From Frondihabitans sp. Leaf304 (GTDB lineage Bacteria; Actinomycetota; Actinomycetes; Actinomycetales; Microbacteriaceae), in the NCBI RefSeq assembly GCF_001423105.1, contig NZ_LMNV01000002.1, positions 2,152,286 through 2,216,285 on the forward strand: a stretch of DNA of 64,000 nucleotides. The letters are read 5' to 3'. Position 1 is the stretch's first letter; the number at the start of each line of letters is the position of its first letter. Position numbers and translations under genes: made by a program. The notes beneath the pieces were generated by a model that did not search any database, was not told the DNA's origin, and was given only the letters and a program-made list of their open reading frames with translations. Positions 10,101 to 17,770 of the stretch are shown one piece after another.

Positions 10101-11022
10101 CGTCGACGTCCGCACCACGCTGGCCGCCGGCTCCGTGGTGGGCATCGTCGCGACCGGTCTGACGATGGCGCTGGGCTCCCCCGCCACGAGCGGCGCAGCC
10201 CACCCCGACGCCTGGTCGTCGGCGGCGGCTCTTCTCGCGCTGGGAATCGCGGTGCTGTGGTCGCGCGACCGGGGTGACTCGGTCGACGCCGCGCGGGATC
10301 CTCGGCGCCGCCTGACGGCCGTGGCTCCCGCACTCGCCGTGGTGGCCGTGGTCGTGTTCGCCCTTCCCGAGCTCGTTCCGCTTCTCTCGAGTCTTTTCGG
10401 CGCGGCCGTCGACTGGCAGCGACCGGTGACCGCCGTCCTCGCTCTCGCCGTCTGCTGTCTGGCCAGCGCACTCGGGGGCCCCGCTCGTTCGAGGAGCCAG
10501 CTGGCGATCCGCCTTCGCCAGGCGGCCCTCGTCGCCGCGTCAGTCATCGCCGCAGTAGCCCTGCTCGGCGGGCTCACGGAATCGGTGCCGTTCGAGACGG
10601 TGACCGCACCGGTCGCGGTCGCCGCCCTGGTCTCAGGGGCCCTGCGGCTCGGTCGCGATCCGGCCGTGGGCTCGTGGCGCGCCCTGGGATTCGGGCTCCT
10701 CGTGCTGCTCCTGCCCGGACTCCTGGCCGATTACGTCGACGTTCAGACGCCGCGCCTGGTGGCCGTGGGAGTGCTCGCTGTCGCGAGCCTCCTGGCCGGT
10801 GCGCGGCTCCGGCTCCAGGCGCCGCTCCTGGTCGGCGGCGGCGTCGCCGTGTTGCACGCGATCGCCCAGCTCTGGCCGGGACTCGTGCTCGTGACGACGT
10901 CGGTGCCGTGGTGGCTGTGGGCGGGCGTCGGCGGAGTTCTGCTCATCGTGGTCGCCGCGACGTACGAGCGGCGCGTCCGCGATGCGCGAATGGTGGGTCG
11001 CACCGTCTCGTCCCTGCGCTGA
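7105..11022 (+). CDS. very large zinc-ribbon membrane protein (SCO7613 C-terminal domain-like)
   Basis: An uninterrupted 1305-codon gene. Residues 49-64 form a zinc ribbon (CPAC then CPHC). A short helical region rich in Arg/Asp follows (about 80-130), then a Pro-rich linker, and from about residue 165 to the end an almost continuous run of Ala/Leu/Val-rich helices, probably more than 30 membrane segments. Actinobacteria encode similar proteins annotated after SCO7613; function is unknown. The start is uncertain: ATG 7105 has no strong ribosome binding site, and ATG 7117 or GTG 7229 are alternatives. No operon partner is evident. Confidence 0.75.
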   Translation: MPLDMPRRPPLRLRHPTSRWGFTSEDDIDEHPTTVWPPSATVLSNRTLCPACFTTLDGTTCPHCGLRLVGPVAARLADNSDRLLAVDLERRALIDQLRLDMARQDAEAADEIARLSSLLRAAETGDAEAAPPPASPLPSLRPPTPPRSTRLEKTPSGRSGVQVLLLTVGIVLVSVTAVFFSLVAFLVTSAGVRSGLLLLVVAAVLGIATRLHRRLPGTAEDLGVLAAVLLGLDGLLIRSQGLFGSGRLDPLLFVGIFGAGSAVALLVTSRLTGLHSLVRAALVALPLAALGLASGLAADSATRFWAGGAAAAAVWIVPTLFDRSGGSPAARLARDRTDRAWIRVTSTGPLVVSTLAAFALPRDAALGWVVPVLVSVALFMVLAIRGVTGSRSGPGRFASAAAGVTLALLPFDAAVRAGLDTAAAWILPLSIALVVLAFALASRAASERRPVVRAALARASWSGLVVLAVVATVLSVVVAGGVSGRLVSWSDAAPFLADLTAASRAAPSDEILPLTVSALGLALAALGAATAVALLCPRATVRRAVTTTAEAVLALALVGAALSTSLPPGDLTLTALVGGLALAAFRDGRVSRGVSGTTVAVAAGLLFVQSPLTQSLWIPALLLLVSLLVGLRVLSTRSLSKATARIIAPLVTLAVSLVVVTSALRIPAWLAPTGADPGGRAATACVILTAIVSLLVVATAPIIPLLRRVPLLDLRVVSATAVAALAVAGVVFGVAPAGTGRAAAALLALVAITAFVWLVVPAPERDAERLAAAFITPAAVIASADRLLNAGSLVFETRWLLLAVTVLGLAIASRVLLRGPSGSATSRRFAWDAPLVAAGLVTSAAALLSAPAWPTLAVLAIAALAIASTPGSSPLAALTGAHLRHHVAWAAPVLAITALWAVLADAGVTVVEAYSLPLAALLALLALGLPALPLRFAHGSAPHPAHPHPVFPLLFGVGVATALLPSIIASPEGPLVRPILVIAAATLAGIAATTLGRTRVDVRTTLAAGSVVGIVATGLTMALGSPATSGAAHPDAWSSAAALLALGIAVLWSRDRGDSVDAARDPRRRLTAVAPALAVVAVVVFALPELVPLLSSLFGAAVDWQRPVTAVLALAVCCLASALGGPARSRSQLAIRLRQAALVAASVIAAVALLGGLTESVPFETVTAPVAVAALVSGALRLGRDPAVGSWRALGFGLLVLLLPGLLADYVDVQTPRLVAVGVLAVASLLAGARLRLQAPLLVGGGVAVLHAIAQLWPGLVLVTTSVPWWLWAGVGGVLLIVVAATYERRVRDARMVGRTVSSLR

Positions 11023-11054
11023 TCGGGAACAAATCAGCCCCCTTCGTGATTGAA

Positions 11055-11068
11055 TATGCATACGCATA
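11055..11068. promoter_or_regulatory. candidate operator upstream of LLM oxidoreductase
   Basis: A palindrome (TATGC, ATAC, GCATA) in an AT-rich pocket lies 14 bases before the start of the flavin-dependent oxidoreductase. Similar short palindromes act as MarR/HxlR-type operators. No cognate regulator is adjacent, so this is an inference from symmetry and position. Confidence 0.35.
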
Positions 11069-11082
11069 GAAATGGGGACACC

Positions 11083-12198
11083 ATGGCCACCGCCAGCAAC
11101 CCGGAGCGCGAGCTTCCCACCCTCGATCCGAGCGCGATCCAGCTCGGCCTCGACACCTTTGGCGACGTGACCGAGACCGCCTCGGGCACCCCGCTCGACG
11201 GCACTCTGCTCAGCCACGCCCAGACCATCCGCAACCTCGTCGAGCAGGCCGTCCTCGCCGACGAGGTCGGTCTCGACTTCATCGGCGTCGGCGAGCACCA
11301 CCGCGTCGACTTCGCCGTCTCGGCCCCCGAGGTCGTCCTCGCTGCCATCGCTGCGAAGACCTCGAGGATCCGACTCGGCTCGGCAGTCACGGTGCTCTCG
11401 TCCGACGATCCGGTCCGCGTCTACGAGCGCTTCGCCACCGTCGACGCTCTGTCGAACGGGCGCGCGGAGGTCATCCTCGGCCGCGGCTCGTTCACCGAGT
11501 CGTTCCCGCTGTTCGGCCTCGACCTGCAGGACTACGAGGTGCTCTTCGAGGAGAAGATCAACCTCTTCGCCGAGCTCCTGAAAGACGCCCCCGTCACCTG
11601 GGAGGGCACCAAGCGCGGCGCCCTCACCGACCAGTGGGTCTACCCGCGCCCCGAGAGTGGCACCATCAAGACCTGGGTCGGCGTCGGCGGCAGCCCGCAG
11701 TCGGTCATCCGCGCGGCGCACTACGGCCTCCCGCTGTTCCTCGCGATCATCGGTGGCAGCCCGTCCCAGTTCGCGCCCTACTCCGACCTCTACCGCCGCG
11801 CCCTCGATCAGTTCGGGCACGCTCCCCAGCCGATCGCCATGCACTCCCCGGGCTTCATCGCGGCCACCGACGCCGAGGCCCTCGAGATCCTCTACCCGTA
11901 CCAGGAGGCCCAGACGAACCAGCTCGGACGCGAGCGCGGCTGGCCGCCCTATTCGCGCGAGCAGTACCTCTCGACGGCCGGCCCCGAGGGTGCCCTCTAC
12001 GTGGGATCGCCCGAGACCGTTGCCCGCAAGATCGCGCACAACATGCGTCTGCTCGGCGCGACGCGCTTCGACATGCGTTACAGCATGGGCAGCCTGCCGC
12101 ACGAGCGGATGATGAAGAGCATTGAGCTCTACGGCCGCGAGGTGGCGCCGATGGTACGCGAGCTTCTGGCCGAGACCCCCGCGCCCGTCGCCGTCTGA
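11083..12198 (+). CDS. LLM-class flavin-dependent oxidoreductase
   Basis: A 371-residue luciferase-like monooxygenase started at ATG 11083 (GGGGAC upstream). Supporting motifs: ADEVGLDFIGVGEHH near the N-terminus, TSRIRLGSAVTVLSSDDPVRVYE (the conserved strand-4 region), and GRAEVILGRGSF (flavin phosphate-binding loop). It is expected to bind FMN/F420 and oxidise small organics in the cytoplasm; substrate unknown. It is transcribed alone from an AT-rich upstream pocket holding a palindrome. The 3' side carries a 76-bp palindromic repeat. Confidence 0.85.
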   Translation: MATASNPERELPTLDPSAIQLGLDTFGDVTETASGTPLDGTLLSHAQTIRNLVEQAVLADEVGLDFIGVGEHHRVDFAVSAPEVVLAAIAAKTSRIRLGSAVTVLSSDDPVRVYERFATVDALSNGRAEVILGRGSFTESFPLFGLDLQDYEVLFEEKINLFAELLKDAPVTWEGTKRGALTDQWVYPRPESGTIKTWVGVGGSPQSVIRAAHYGLPLFLAIIGGSPSQFAPYSDLYRRALDQFGHAPQPIAMHSPGFIAATDAEALEILYPYQEAQTNQLGRERGWPPYSREQYLSTAGPEGALYVGSPETVARKIAHNMRLLGATRFDMRYSMGSLPHERMMKSIELYGREVAPMVRELLAETPAPVAV

Positions 12199-12225
12199 GC
12201 CTCGTCTCGACCCGCGCCAACAGGC

Positions 12226-12301
12226 GTTCAGAACTCTGGCAAAAACCGCACTTTTACGCCGATAGCTCCGCTATCGGGCCGGTCCTGCCAGAGTTCTGAA
12301 C
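12226..12301. repeat. 76-bp quasi-palindromic intergenic element, family A copy 1
   Basis: The ends are long inverted arms: GTTCAGAACTCTGGCA at the left and TGCCAGAGTTCTGAAC at the right, 16 bp perfect. The centre has a second stem (CCGATAG, loop CTCCG, CTATCGG at 12259-12277). A second copy of exactly the same length lies at 45900-45975. It lies between the convergent LLM oxidoreductase and CopD-CtaG genes. It resembles a REP/BIME-type element and might also stop transcription. Confidence 0.75.
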
Positions 12302-12314
12302 CGTCGCGACCGGT

Positions 12315-14201
12315 TCAGCGCTTACGCGCGGCGACACCGACAGCACCGACCGCGACAGCGAGCACGATCGCGGCTGCGACGAGCGCGAACCCGCCCGCCT
12401 GCTGGTCGGCCAGCGGCGGCAGCCCCCAGGTGCGGCCCATGGCGCCGTACCAGTTCGAAAGCCGGAGCCCCGGGGTGAGGGCGAGAGCGGCACCGACTGC
12501 ACTGACGGCGAGCAGTGCCACTGCGCCGAGCAGGATCCTGAGCCTCACCCCGGCCCGCACCGGCACGGGGTCGAGACCGACCATCGATTGCGCGAAAAGC
12601 CAGCCCACCAGCACGAGGCCGGCGATCAGGCAGAAGCGGCCGAGGTCGGTGGTCGCCGTCCACCGCAGCAGCGGCGACCAGACGACGGCCCAGACCGACA
12701 CTGCCAGCAGCGGCCCGCCGACCAGGGGGTGCGTGAGCCAGGCCGCGCCGCGCGACTGGACGATGCCGAGCATCCACTCTCGCGGGCCCGAGCTGCCGTC
12801 GGTGCGCTTCTCGATGGCGAGCAACGCCAGGGTCCACGGTGCGCCGCGCACGAGCAGCACGGGCACGACCAACGCCGCCACCGCTATCTGCACGACGTGC
12901 GCGCTCATCAGATACGGCGAGTAGACGTTCAGAGCGCCGTTCGTCGCGAAGACAAGAACGACGAGCCCGAGGATCCAGGCACCCGTCCGCCCCACCGACC
13001 ACGAGTCGCCGCGCCGCCGCAGCCGAGCCACCCCCACGAGGTAGAACGCCGCGAGAAAGACGGCGCCGAGCAGCCAGACCAGGTCGATGTTCCACGCGGT
13101 CAACCAGCGGCTCGGCGTGAACTCGGCCGGCAGCTTCACGTCGGTCAACACTTCGGCGGGCGTCAGGTCGGCCGTGTCGTTCGCGACGGACTGCGACACC
13201 GGTGTCTGCGTGCGAGCCAGCGCCGCGGCCACGCCGGAGGCGAGCCCGAGAAAGGCGATCTCGGCGGTGACGAACCACCAGAAGGCGCGCTGCGTCTGCC
13301 GGCCGACGCTGGTTTTGGCATTGGCACCGGCGACACGCTCGATGACGACGCGACGATGGACCACGCCGAAAAGGCCGAGCAAGATGAGCAGCACCGCCTT
13401 GACCACGACGAGCAGCCCGTACGCCGACCCGAGCGCCGGCCAGGTGCCGATCCTGATCTGGGCACTGACGAGTCCTGAGACGGCGACGATCACGAAGCAG
13501 ACCAGGGCGATCGACGAGTAGCGGCTCAGCACCACCGCGAGCCGAGCCCGCTCGATGACCGGGCGCAGCAGCACCACAGCCAGCAGCCCGCCGAGCCACA
13601 CCGCAGCGCCGATCACGTGCAGCCCGAGCGCCGAGACGGCCGCCGCGTGGGAGGCGGTGCCGGCGGCGTGCCCCTGCTGGGCAATCGGCACGAGCGCGCC
13701 CGCGGCGAGGAGTGCGACGACGAAGACCCCACCGACCGACCGCACGGCGAAGCAGAGCACGGTGACGGTTGCCGCCATCAGGGTCGAGATCAACCAGGCG
13801 AGCCCGAGGTCGGTGCCGGTCAAGAAGAACGCCAGCGACTGCCCGAACTTCTCGTCGAGGGCCGGCGCGACTCCGGCGACGCTGAGGAACGTGAAGAACC
13901 CGGCGACACTCGAGGCGAGGGTCCAGAACAGGGCTCCGGCCGAGGCGATGTCGAGAGCACGCCCCCACTCGGGCCGGGCCGGAGTGAGCGCGAAGCAGGC
14001 CAGAGCCAGGGTGCCGATCGTGAGCGACGCGCCCAGCTCGGCGAGGAACGTGGCGACCGGCAGACCGAACCGGACGACCGCTCCAGGATCCGACAGGGGC
14101 AGTGGCGCTGCGGCACCGCCGAACACGAGGGCTGCGAGCAGAGCGACCAGCCCCGCTGCGACCAGCAGCACCGGGGCGGCGAGGCGGGAGAGGCGGGGCA
14201 C
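12315..14201 (-). CDS. CopD-CtaG fusion: copper resistance D / cytochrome c oxidase assembly membrane protein
   Basis: A 628-residue polytopic membrane protein. The N-terminal half (to about 320) has the helices of CopD copper-uptake proteins (for example GLHVIGAAVWLGGLLAVVLLR, the conserved His/Trp helix). The C-terminal half matches CtaG/caa3 assembly proteins (WNIDLVWLLGAVFLAAFYLVGV, then SAHVVQIAVAALVVPVLLVRGAP with the conserved His). Such fusions are common in actinobacteria and are linked to copper delivery to cytochrome oxidase at the plasma membrane. It starts with ATG at 14201, with HU encoded upstream on the same strand but separated by a strong terminator. Confidence 0.88.
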   Translation of the reverse strand: MPRLSRLAAPVLLVAAGLVALLAALVFGGAAAPLPLSDPGAVVRFGLPVATFLAELGASLTIGTLALACFALTPARPEWGRALDIASAGALFWTLASSVAGFFTFLSVAGVAPALDEKFGQSLAFFLTGTDLGLAWLISTLMAATVTVLCFAVRSVGGVFVVALLAAGALVPIAQQGHAAGTASHAAAVSALGLHVIGAAVWLGGLLAVVLLRPVIERARLAVVLSRYSSIALVCFVIVAVSGLVSAQIRIGTWPALGSAYGLLVVVKAVLLILLGLFGVVHRRVVIERVAGANAKTSVGRQTQRAFWWFVTAEIAFLGLASGVAAALARTQTPVSQSVANDTADLTPAEVLTDVKLPAEFTPSRWLTAWNIDLVWLLGAVFLAAFYLVGVARLRRRGDSWSVGRTGAWILGLVVLVFATNGALNVYSPYLMSAHVVQIAVAALVVPVLLVRGAPWTLALLAIEKRTDGSSGPREWMLGIVQSRGAAWLTHPLVGGPLLAVSVWAVVWSPLLRWTATTDLGRFCLIAGLVLVGWLFAQSMVGLDPVPVRAGVRLRILLGAVALLAVSAVGAALALTPGLRLSNWYGAMGRTWGLPPLADQQAGGFALVAAAIVLAVAVGAVGVAARKR

Positions 14202-14239
14202 CCGGAAAGCCTAGGCGAGCTTGCTGATCGCCGAAAACC

Positions 14240-14281
14240 AGAAGGAGCGGATCACGACCTGAGTCGTGATCCGCTCCTTCT
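14240..14281 (-). terminator. intrinsic terminator of the HU gene
   Basis: A perfect 19-bp stem (AGAAGGAGCGGATCACGAC with its complement) and a 4-base loop, followed on the minus strand by TGGTTTTC. It lies about 20 bases past the HU stop, so it should end the HU transcript before the CopD-CtaG gene. Confidence 0.9.
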
Positions 14282-14302
14282 GTGGAACAGGTGTGGCCTG
14301 AG

Positions 14303-14590
14303 TTACTTGACCGAAGCCTTGAGCTTCGAGCCGGCGCTGACCTTGACGCTGTCGCTGGCGGCGATCTCGAGAGCCTCGCCGGTCTGCGGGTTGCGGCCGG
14401 TGCGTGCGGCGCGGTGGGTCTTCTCGAAGGCGATCCATCCCGGGATGGTGACCTTGGTGCCGTCAGCGACGTTCTTCGAGACGACGGAGAAGAGAGCGTC
14501 GACGACGCCGCTCACTGCAGCCTGGCTCTGGCCCGACTCGGCGGCGACAGCTGCGACGAGCTCGGTGCGGTTCAGTGACTTGTCAGCCAT
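14303..14590 (-). CDS. hup: HU-family nucleoid DNA-binding protein
   Basis: A 95-residue protein with the canonical HU layout: N-terminal helices (LNRTELVAAVAAESGQSQAA), then VTIPGWIAFEKTHRAARTGRNPQTGE, which holds the DNA-intercalating arm (RNPQTGE), and a C-terminal strand/helix. It binds DNA non-specifically as a dimer and bends it. Length is that of plain HU, without the Lys/Ala-rich tail of mycobacterial HupB. A very strong terminator follows. It lies downstream of rpsN on the same strand, separated by 126 bases and a hairpin. Confidence 0.95.
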   Translation of the reverse strand: MADKSLNRTELVAAVAAESGQSQAAVSGVVDALFSVVSKNVADGTKVTIPGWIAFEKTHRAARTGRNPQTGEALEIAASDSVKVSAGSKLKASVK

Positions 14591-14679
14591 GTGTTGTCCT
14601 CCTCGGACACGTTGTGTGTGGCACGCGTACTTCTTTGGGGCAGTCGCCGCGGTGGCGGCGACCGACGGATCTGAGTGGA

Positions 14680-14702
14680 CCCCAGGGGTAAAACCCCTGG
14701 GG
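14680..14702 (-). terminator. hairpin after rpsN
   Basis: A perfect 9-bp stem CCCCAGGGG / CCCCTGGGG around TAAAA begins 15 bases beyond the rpsN stop on the minus strand. No T-tract follows, so this is probably an I-shaped terminator or a processing/stability hairpin. Confidence 0.6.
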
Positions 14703-14716
14703 AACCGCCTCAGAAC

Positions 14717-15022
14717 CTACCAGGAAGACTTCGTGATGCCCGGCAATTCGCCACGGTGAGCCATGTCGCGGAAGCGGACACGGCTGACACCGAACTCGTT
14801 GAGGTAACCGCGGGGGCGGCCGTCGATGGCGTCGCGGCCACGGACGCGGACCGGCGACGCGTTGCGCGGGAGCTTCTGCAGGCCCACGCGAGCGGCCTCG
14901 CGGCTCTCGTCGGTGCCGTTCGGGTCGATCAGAGCCTTCTTCAGCTCCAGTCGCTTCGTCGCGTAGCGAGCAACGATCACTTTGCGCTGGTTGTTCTTCG
15001 CAACCATGCTCTTCTTGGCCAT
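14717..15022 (-). CDS. rpsN: 30S ribosomal protein S14, zinc-free form
   Basis: A 101-residue S14. It starts [13 protein letters not shown] and ends GITKSSW, with [20 protein letters not shown] in the middle. The long form with no Cys residues is the zinc-independent version, as opposed to the ~60-residue zinc-binding form. It is a small-subunit head protein. It is the last gene of rpmB-rpmG-rpsN, starting 2 bases after rpmG. In many actinobacteria this set of cysteine-free paralogues is induced in zinc shortage, which fits the nearby zur and zinc importer, though no Zur box was found here. Confidence 0.95.
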   Translation of the reverse strand: MAKKSMVAKNNQRKVIVARYATKRLELKKALIDPNGTDESREAARVGLQKLPRNASPVRVRGRDAIDGRPRGYLNEFGVSRVRFRDMAHRGELPGITKSSW

Positions 15023-15024
15023 GT

Positions 15025-15192
15025 TTAGCGCTCCTCGCGGAATTCGACGTGCTTGCGGATGACCGGGTCGTACTTTTTCAGCACGAGACGGTCGGGGTTG
15101 TTACGACGGTTCTTCTTGGTCACGTACGTGAAACCGGTGCCCGCCGTCGAGCGGAGCTTGATGATCGGACGGACGTCCTGGCTCTTTGCCAT
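15025..15192 (-). CDS. rpmG: 50S ribosomal protein L33, zinc-free form
   Basis: A short gene of 55 codons read on the minus strand from ATG 15192: [20 protein letters not shown], then [20 protein letters not shown], then [15 protein letters not shown]. This is L33 without the CxxC zinc knuckles. Its ATG overlaps the rpmB stop by one base (TAATG), so translation is coupled. It is followed 2 bases later by rpsN. Confidence 0.95.
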   Translation of the reverse strand: MAKSQDVRPIIKLRSTAGTGFTYVTKKNRRNNPDRLVLKKYDPVIRKHVEFREER

Positions 15193-15428
15193 TAGATTTT
15201 CTCCCCACGTGCGAGGAGGTCTTTGACGACCTTCTCGATGCCGCGAGCATCGATGACCTTGATGCCCTTGGCGCTCAGCGTCAGCGTGACGTTACGGCGC
15301 AGCGAAGGCACGTAGTACGTCTTCTTCTGCACGTTCGGGTCGAAACGACGCTTCGTGCGTCGGTGCGAGTGCGAGATGTTGTGCCCGAAGCCGGGAACGG
15401 CTCCAGTCACCTGGCAGGTTGCTGCCAT
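15192..15428 (-). CDS. rpmB: 50S ribosomal protein L28
   Basis: A 78-residue L28: [28 protein letters not shown] at the N-terminus and [18 protein letters not shown] at the C-terminus. Only one Cys is present, so the zinc site of the four-Cys form is absent. It starts at ATG 15428 with a good GGAGG ribosome binding site. It is the first gene of the rpmB-rpmG-rpsN operon. Its leader contains an imperfect hairpin at 15449-15480. Confidence 0.95.
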   Translation of the reverse strand: MAATCQVTGAVPGFGHNISHSHRRTKRRFDPNVQKKTYYVPSLRRNVTLTLSAKGIKVIDARGIEKVVKDLLARGEKI

Positions 15429-15448
15429 GGTTTTCCTCCGTAAATACC

Positions 15449-15480
15449 GTAGAAGACCCGCGTTTGCACACGGGTTCTAC
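15449..15480 (-). promoter_or_regulatory. imperfect hairpin in the rpmB leader
   Basis: On the transcribed strand, GTAGAACCCGTG pairs with CGCGGGTCTTCTAC, with a two-base bulge, 21 bases before the rpmB start. It could be a ribosomal-protein autoregulation or attenuation structure. There is no Zur-box-like sequence in this leader. Confidence 0.35.
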
Positions 15481-15596
15481 CCAAGGTCACTTGTCGGCAC
15501 GCTTCGTCTCCGCCACCAGAGCGGCCCGCCACCGAGGTGACAGCGAAGGAGATTCGGCATACATGGGCGCAGATAGCACCCAACCAAAGAGCAAGC

Positions 15597-16004
15597 TTAG
15601 ACGACACGCCCGGCCTGGGCAACCTGCGCCGAGCACACCGCACACAGCCCGAAGACGTCGACGACGTGGTTCGCCTCGGTGAACCCGTTCTCGGCCGCAA
15701 CCTGACGCGCCCACTGCTCGACCGGGTCGGCCGAGATCTCGACCGTGGTTCCGCAATTGCGGCAGATGAGGTGATGGTGGTGCGTGCCGGGGGTGCACGC
15801 GCGGAACAGGCTCTCGCCGTCCTGCTGCAGGCTGTCGGCCTCGCCCTCCGACTCGAGCGACGACAGCGCCCGGTAGACGGTCGCGAGGCCGATCGGCGAA
15901 CCGCTCTCCCGCAGGGTCGAGTGCAGCGCCTGAGCACTGACGAATCCGGCCGATGTCGACAGGGCCTCGCGCACGGCCTCGCGCTGCCAGGTGTTGCGCT
16001 TCAT
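15597..16004 (-). CDS. zur: Fur-family zinc uptake regulator Zur
   Basis: A 135-residue Fur-family repressor. A winged helix (residues 1-85, with GLATVYRALSSLESEGEADSLQ as recognition helix and wing) is followed by the metal/dimerisation domain HHHHLICRNCGTTVEI and FGLCAVCS. The two CxxC pairs form the structural zinc site, and the four-His stretch contributes to sensing. I read it as Zur rather than Fur because it is the last gene of a znuA-znuC-znuB operon, overlapping znuB by 4 bases (ATGA). It is expected to repress that operon when zinc is plentiful, through the box at 18698-18712. Confidence 0.9.
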   Translation of the reverse strand: MKRNTWQREAVREALSTSAGFVSAQALHSTLRESGSPIGLATVYRALSSLESEGEADSLQQDGESLFRACTPGTHHHHLICRNCGTTVEISADPVEQWARQVAAENGFTEANHVVDVFGLCAVCSAQVAQAGRVV

Positions 16005-16921
16005 GAGGGCACCCTTTCGTTCACTGCGGCGGTGGGTCGAGGTGCGAGCCGAGCCGTCGGATCCTTCGTTCTGCGCCCGCCGCGACGCTCGCGTCGGCCG
16101 CCGACGAGGCGGCACACCAGCCAGATCGTGAACGAGATCGTCGTCACGTAGGGCGAGATCGGCAGGCCGCCCCCGAGGGCGAGCAGGATGCCGCCGACGA
16201 CCGAGACGACGGCGAACACCGTGCTCAGCACCGGCACCCAGAACGGAGAGACGGTGATCCGCAGGGCTGCGGCGGCCGGCGTCACGAGAAGAGACAGCAC
16301 GAGCAGAGCGCCGACGATCTGCACCGAGACGGCCACCGACAACCCGAGCGCGAGCATGAAGACGATCGACAGCGTGCGGACCGGGACACCGGCTGCGGCC
16401 GCGACGTCCGGATCGACGCTCGCGAAGGTGAGGGGCCGCCAGACGACGATCAGCGTGACGATCACGATCGCCGAGATCGCCAGCAACCAGCCGAGCTGCG
16501 GATTGTCGACCGAGACGATCTGGCCGGTCAGCAGACCGAACTTGTTGGCCGACCGCCCCTGATAGAGGGCGAGCGCGAGAATGCCGAGCCCCAACCCGAA
16601 CGGCATGAGCACGGCGATGATCGAGTTCCGCTCCCGTGCCCGACTGCCCAGCAGGCCGATCAGGAGGGCGGCGAGCACGCTTCCGATGAGCGAACCGGTC
16701 ACGACGTTGATGCCCAGCAGGAGCGCGATCGAGGCGCCGGCGAACGAGAGCTCGCTGATGCCGTGCACGGCGAAGGGCAGGTTGCGGGTGATGACGAACG
16801 GCCCGATGAGCCCGCCGACGATGCCGAGTACGGCTCCGGCGATGATCGAGTTGCGCACGAGCACGACGAGCTCGCCGAAGTTCTCGAACGAGAGGATGTG
16901 AGTGAGGATGTCGGCGTTCAC
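16001..16921 (-). CDS. znuB: zinc ABC transporter permease
   Basis: A 306-residue ABC-3 type permease with about eight membrane helices. GISELSFAGASIALLLGIN, IAVLMPFGLGLGILALAL and QIVGALLVLSLLVTPAAAA are conserved stretches of ZnuB/MntC-like permeases. The C-terminus is Arg-rich and cytoplasmic. The GTG start overlaps the ATPase stop (GTGA), and its own stop overlaps the zur start (ATGA), so the four genes are translationally coupled. Confidence 0.92.
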   Translation of the reverse strand: MNADILTHILSFENFGELVVLVRNSIIAGAVLGIVGGLIGPFVITRNLPFAVHGISELSFAGASIALLLGINVVTGSLIGSVLAALLIGLLGSRARERNSIIAVLMPFGLGLGILALALYQGRSANKFGLLTGQIVSVDNPQLGWLLAISAIVIVTLIVVWRPLTFASVDPDVAAAAGVPVRTLSIVFMLALGLSVAVSVQIVGALLVLSLLVTPAAAALRITVSPFWVPVLSTVFAVVSVVGGILLALGGGLPISPYVTTISFTIWLVCRLVGGRRERRGGRRTKDPTARLAPRPTAAVNERVPS

Positions 16922-17757
16922 CGCACGGGCCCTTCTGGGTCGAGGTCGTCACCGTGGTCAGCGTGGTGGCCGTGGCCATCGTGGTCGTGGGCGGCGTCGT
17001 TGCTGCCGACGATCACGATGCGCCCCATCGTGCGCACGACATCGACCGGGGTGCCGTAGAGCGCGCTCAGCACGTCGGCCTGGAGCACCTCGTCGGGAGT
17101 GCCGATCGTGAAGTGCCCGCCGGCGATGTAGACCACCCGATCGACGGCGTCGAGAATCGGGTTCACGTCGTGCGTCACGAAGACCACCGCGGCACCGGTC
17201 TTGCGACGCTGCTCGTCGATCAGGTCGGTGACACCACGCTGATGGCGCAGGTCGAGCGAGATGAGCGGCTCGTCGCAGAGCAGAAGCGCAGGATCCGAAG
17301 CCAGCGCCTGCCCCACCCGCGCCCGCTGCTGCTCCCCGCCCGAAAGCGAGGCCACCGGGGCCAGTGCGAAGTCGGTTGCGCCGACCTCGGCGACGAGGGC
17401 GTCGACGCGCTCCCGTTCGGCACGGGACTCGCGCCGCAGACCCCAGCGGTGGCCCGTGATGCCGAGCGCGATCATGTCGCGTGCGCGGAGCGGAGTGCCC
17501 GACTCCATCAACCGCTGCTGCGGGATGTAGCCGATCCTCCGGTGCCCGCGGCGGACCGGCCGACCGAGGAATTCGGCCGTTCCCGCCGTGAGCTCCTGCT
17601 GCCCGAGGATCGCCTTGAGCAGCGTCGTCTTGCCGGCACCGTTCGGGCCCAGCACGGCGACGAACTCGCCGGGCTCGACGTCGAGGTCGAGCCCGGCCCA
17701 GAGTTCGCGGTCGCCGAAGCGCAGGCTGGCGCCCCGGAGACTGAGGACCGGCGTCAC
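16918..17757 (-). CDS. znuC: zinc ABC transporter ATP-binding protein with His-rich tail
   Basis: A 279-residue ATPase. Walker A GPNGAGKTT at 37-45, signature LSGGEQQRA around 138-146, Walker B LLLCDEP near 158-164, and a following FVTHD H-loop. The last ~30 residues contain HDHDGHGHHADHGDD, an unusually His/Asp-rich tail that probably binds zinc and may sense or buffer cytoplasmic metal. GTG start. It lies between the lipoprotein (13 bases upstream) and znuB (4-base overlap). Confidence 0.92.
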   Translation of the reverse strand: MTPVLSLRGASLRFGDRELWAGLDLDVEPGEFVAVLGPNGAGKTTLLKAILGQQELTAGTAEFLGRPVRRGHRRIGYIPQQRLMESGTPLRARDMIALGITGHRWGLRRESRAERERVDALVAEVGATDFALAPVASLSGGEQQRARVGQALASDPALLLCDEPLISLDLRHQRGVTDLIDEQRRKTGAAVVFVTHDVNPILDAVDRVVYIAGGHFTIGTPDEVLQADVLSALYGTPVDVVRTMGRIVIVGSNDAAHDHDGHGHHADHGDDLDPEGPVR

Positions 17758-17770
17758 TGCTGGGTCACTG

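Noticed and set aside
15429..15596. Zur box upstream of rpmB
   Set aside because: No AAT-N-ATT-centred palindrome was found in this gap, only an imperfect hairpin.
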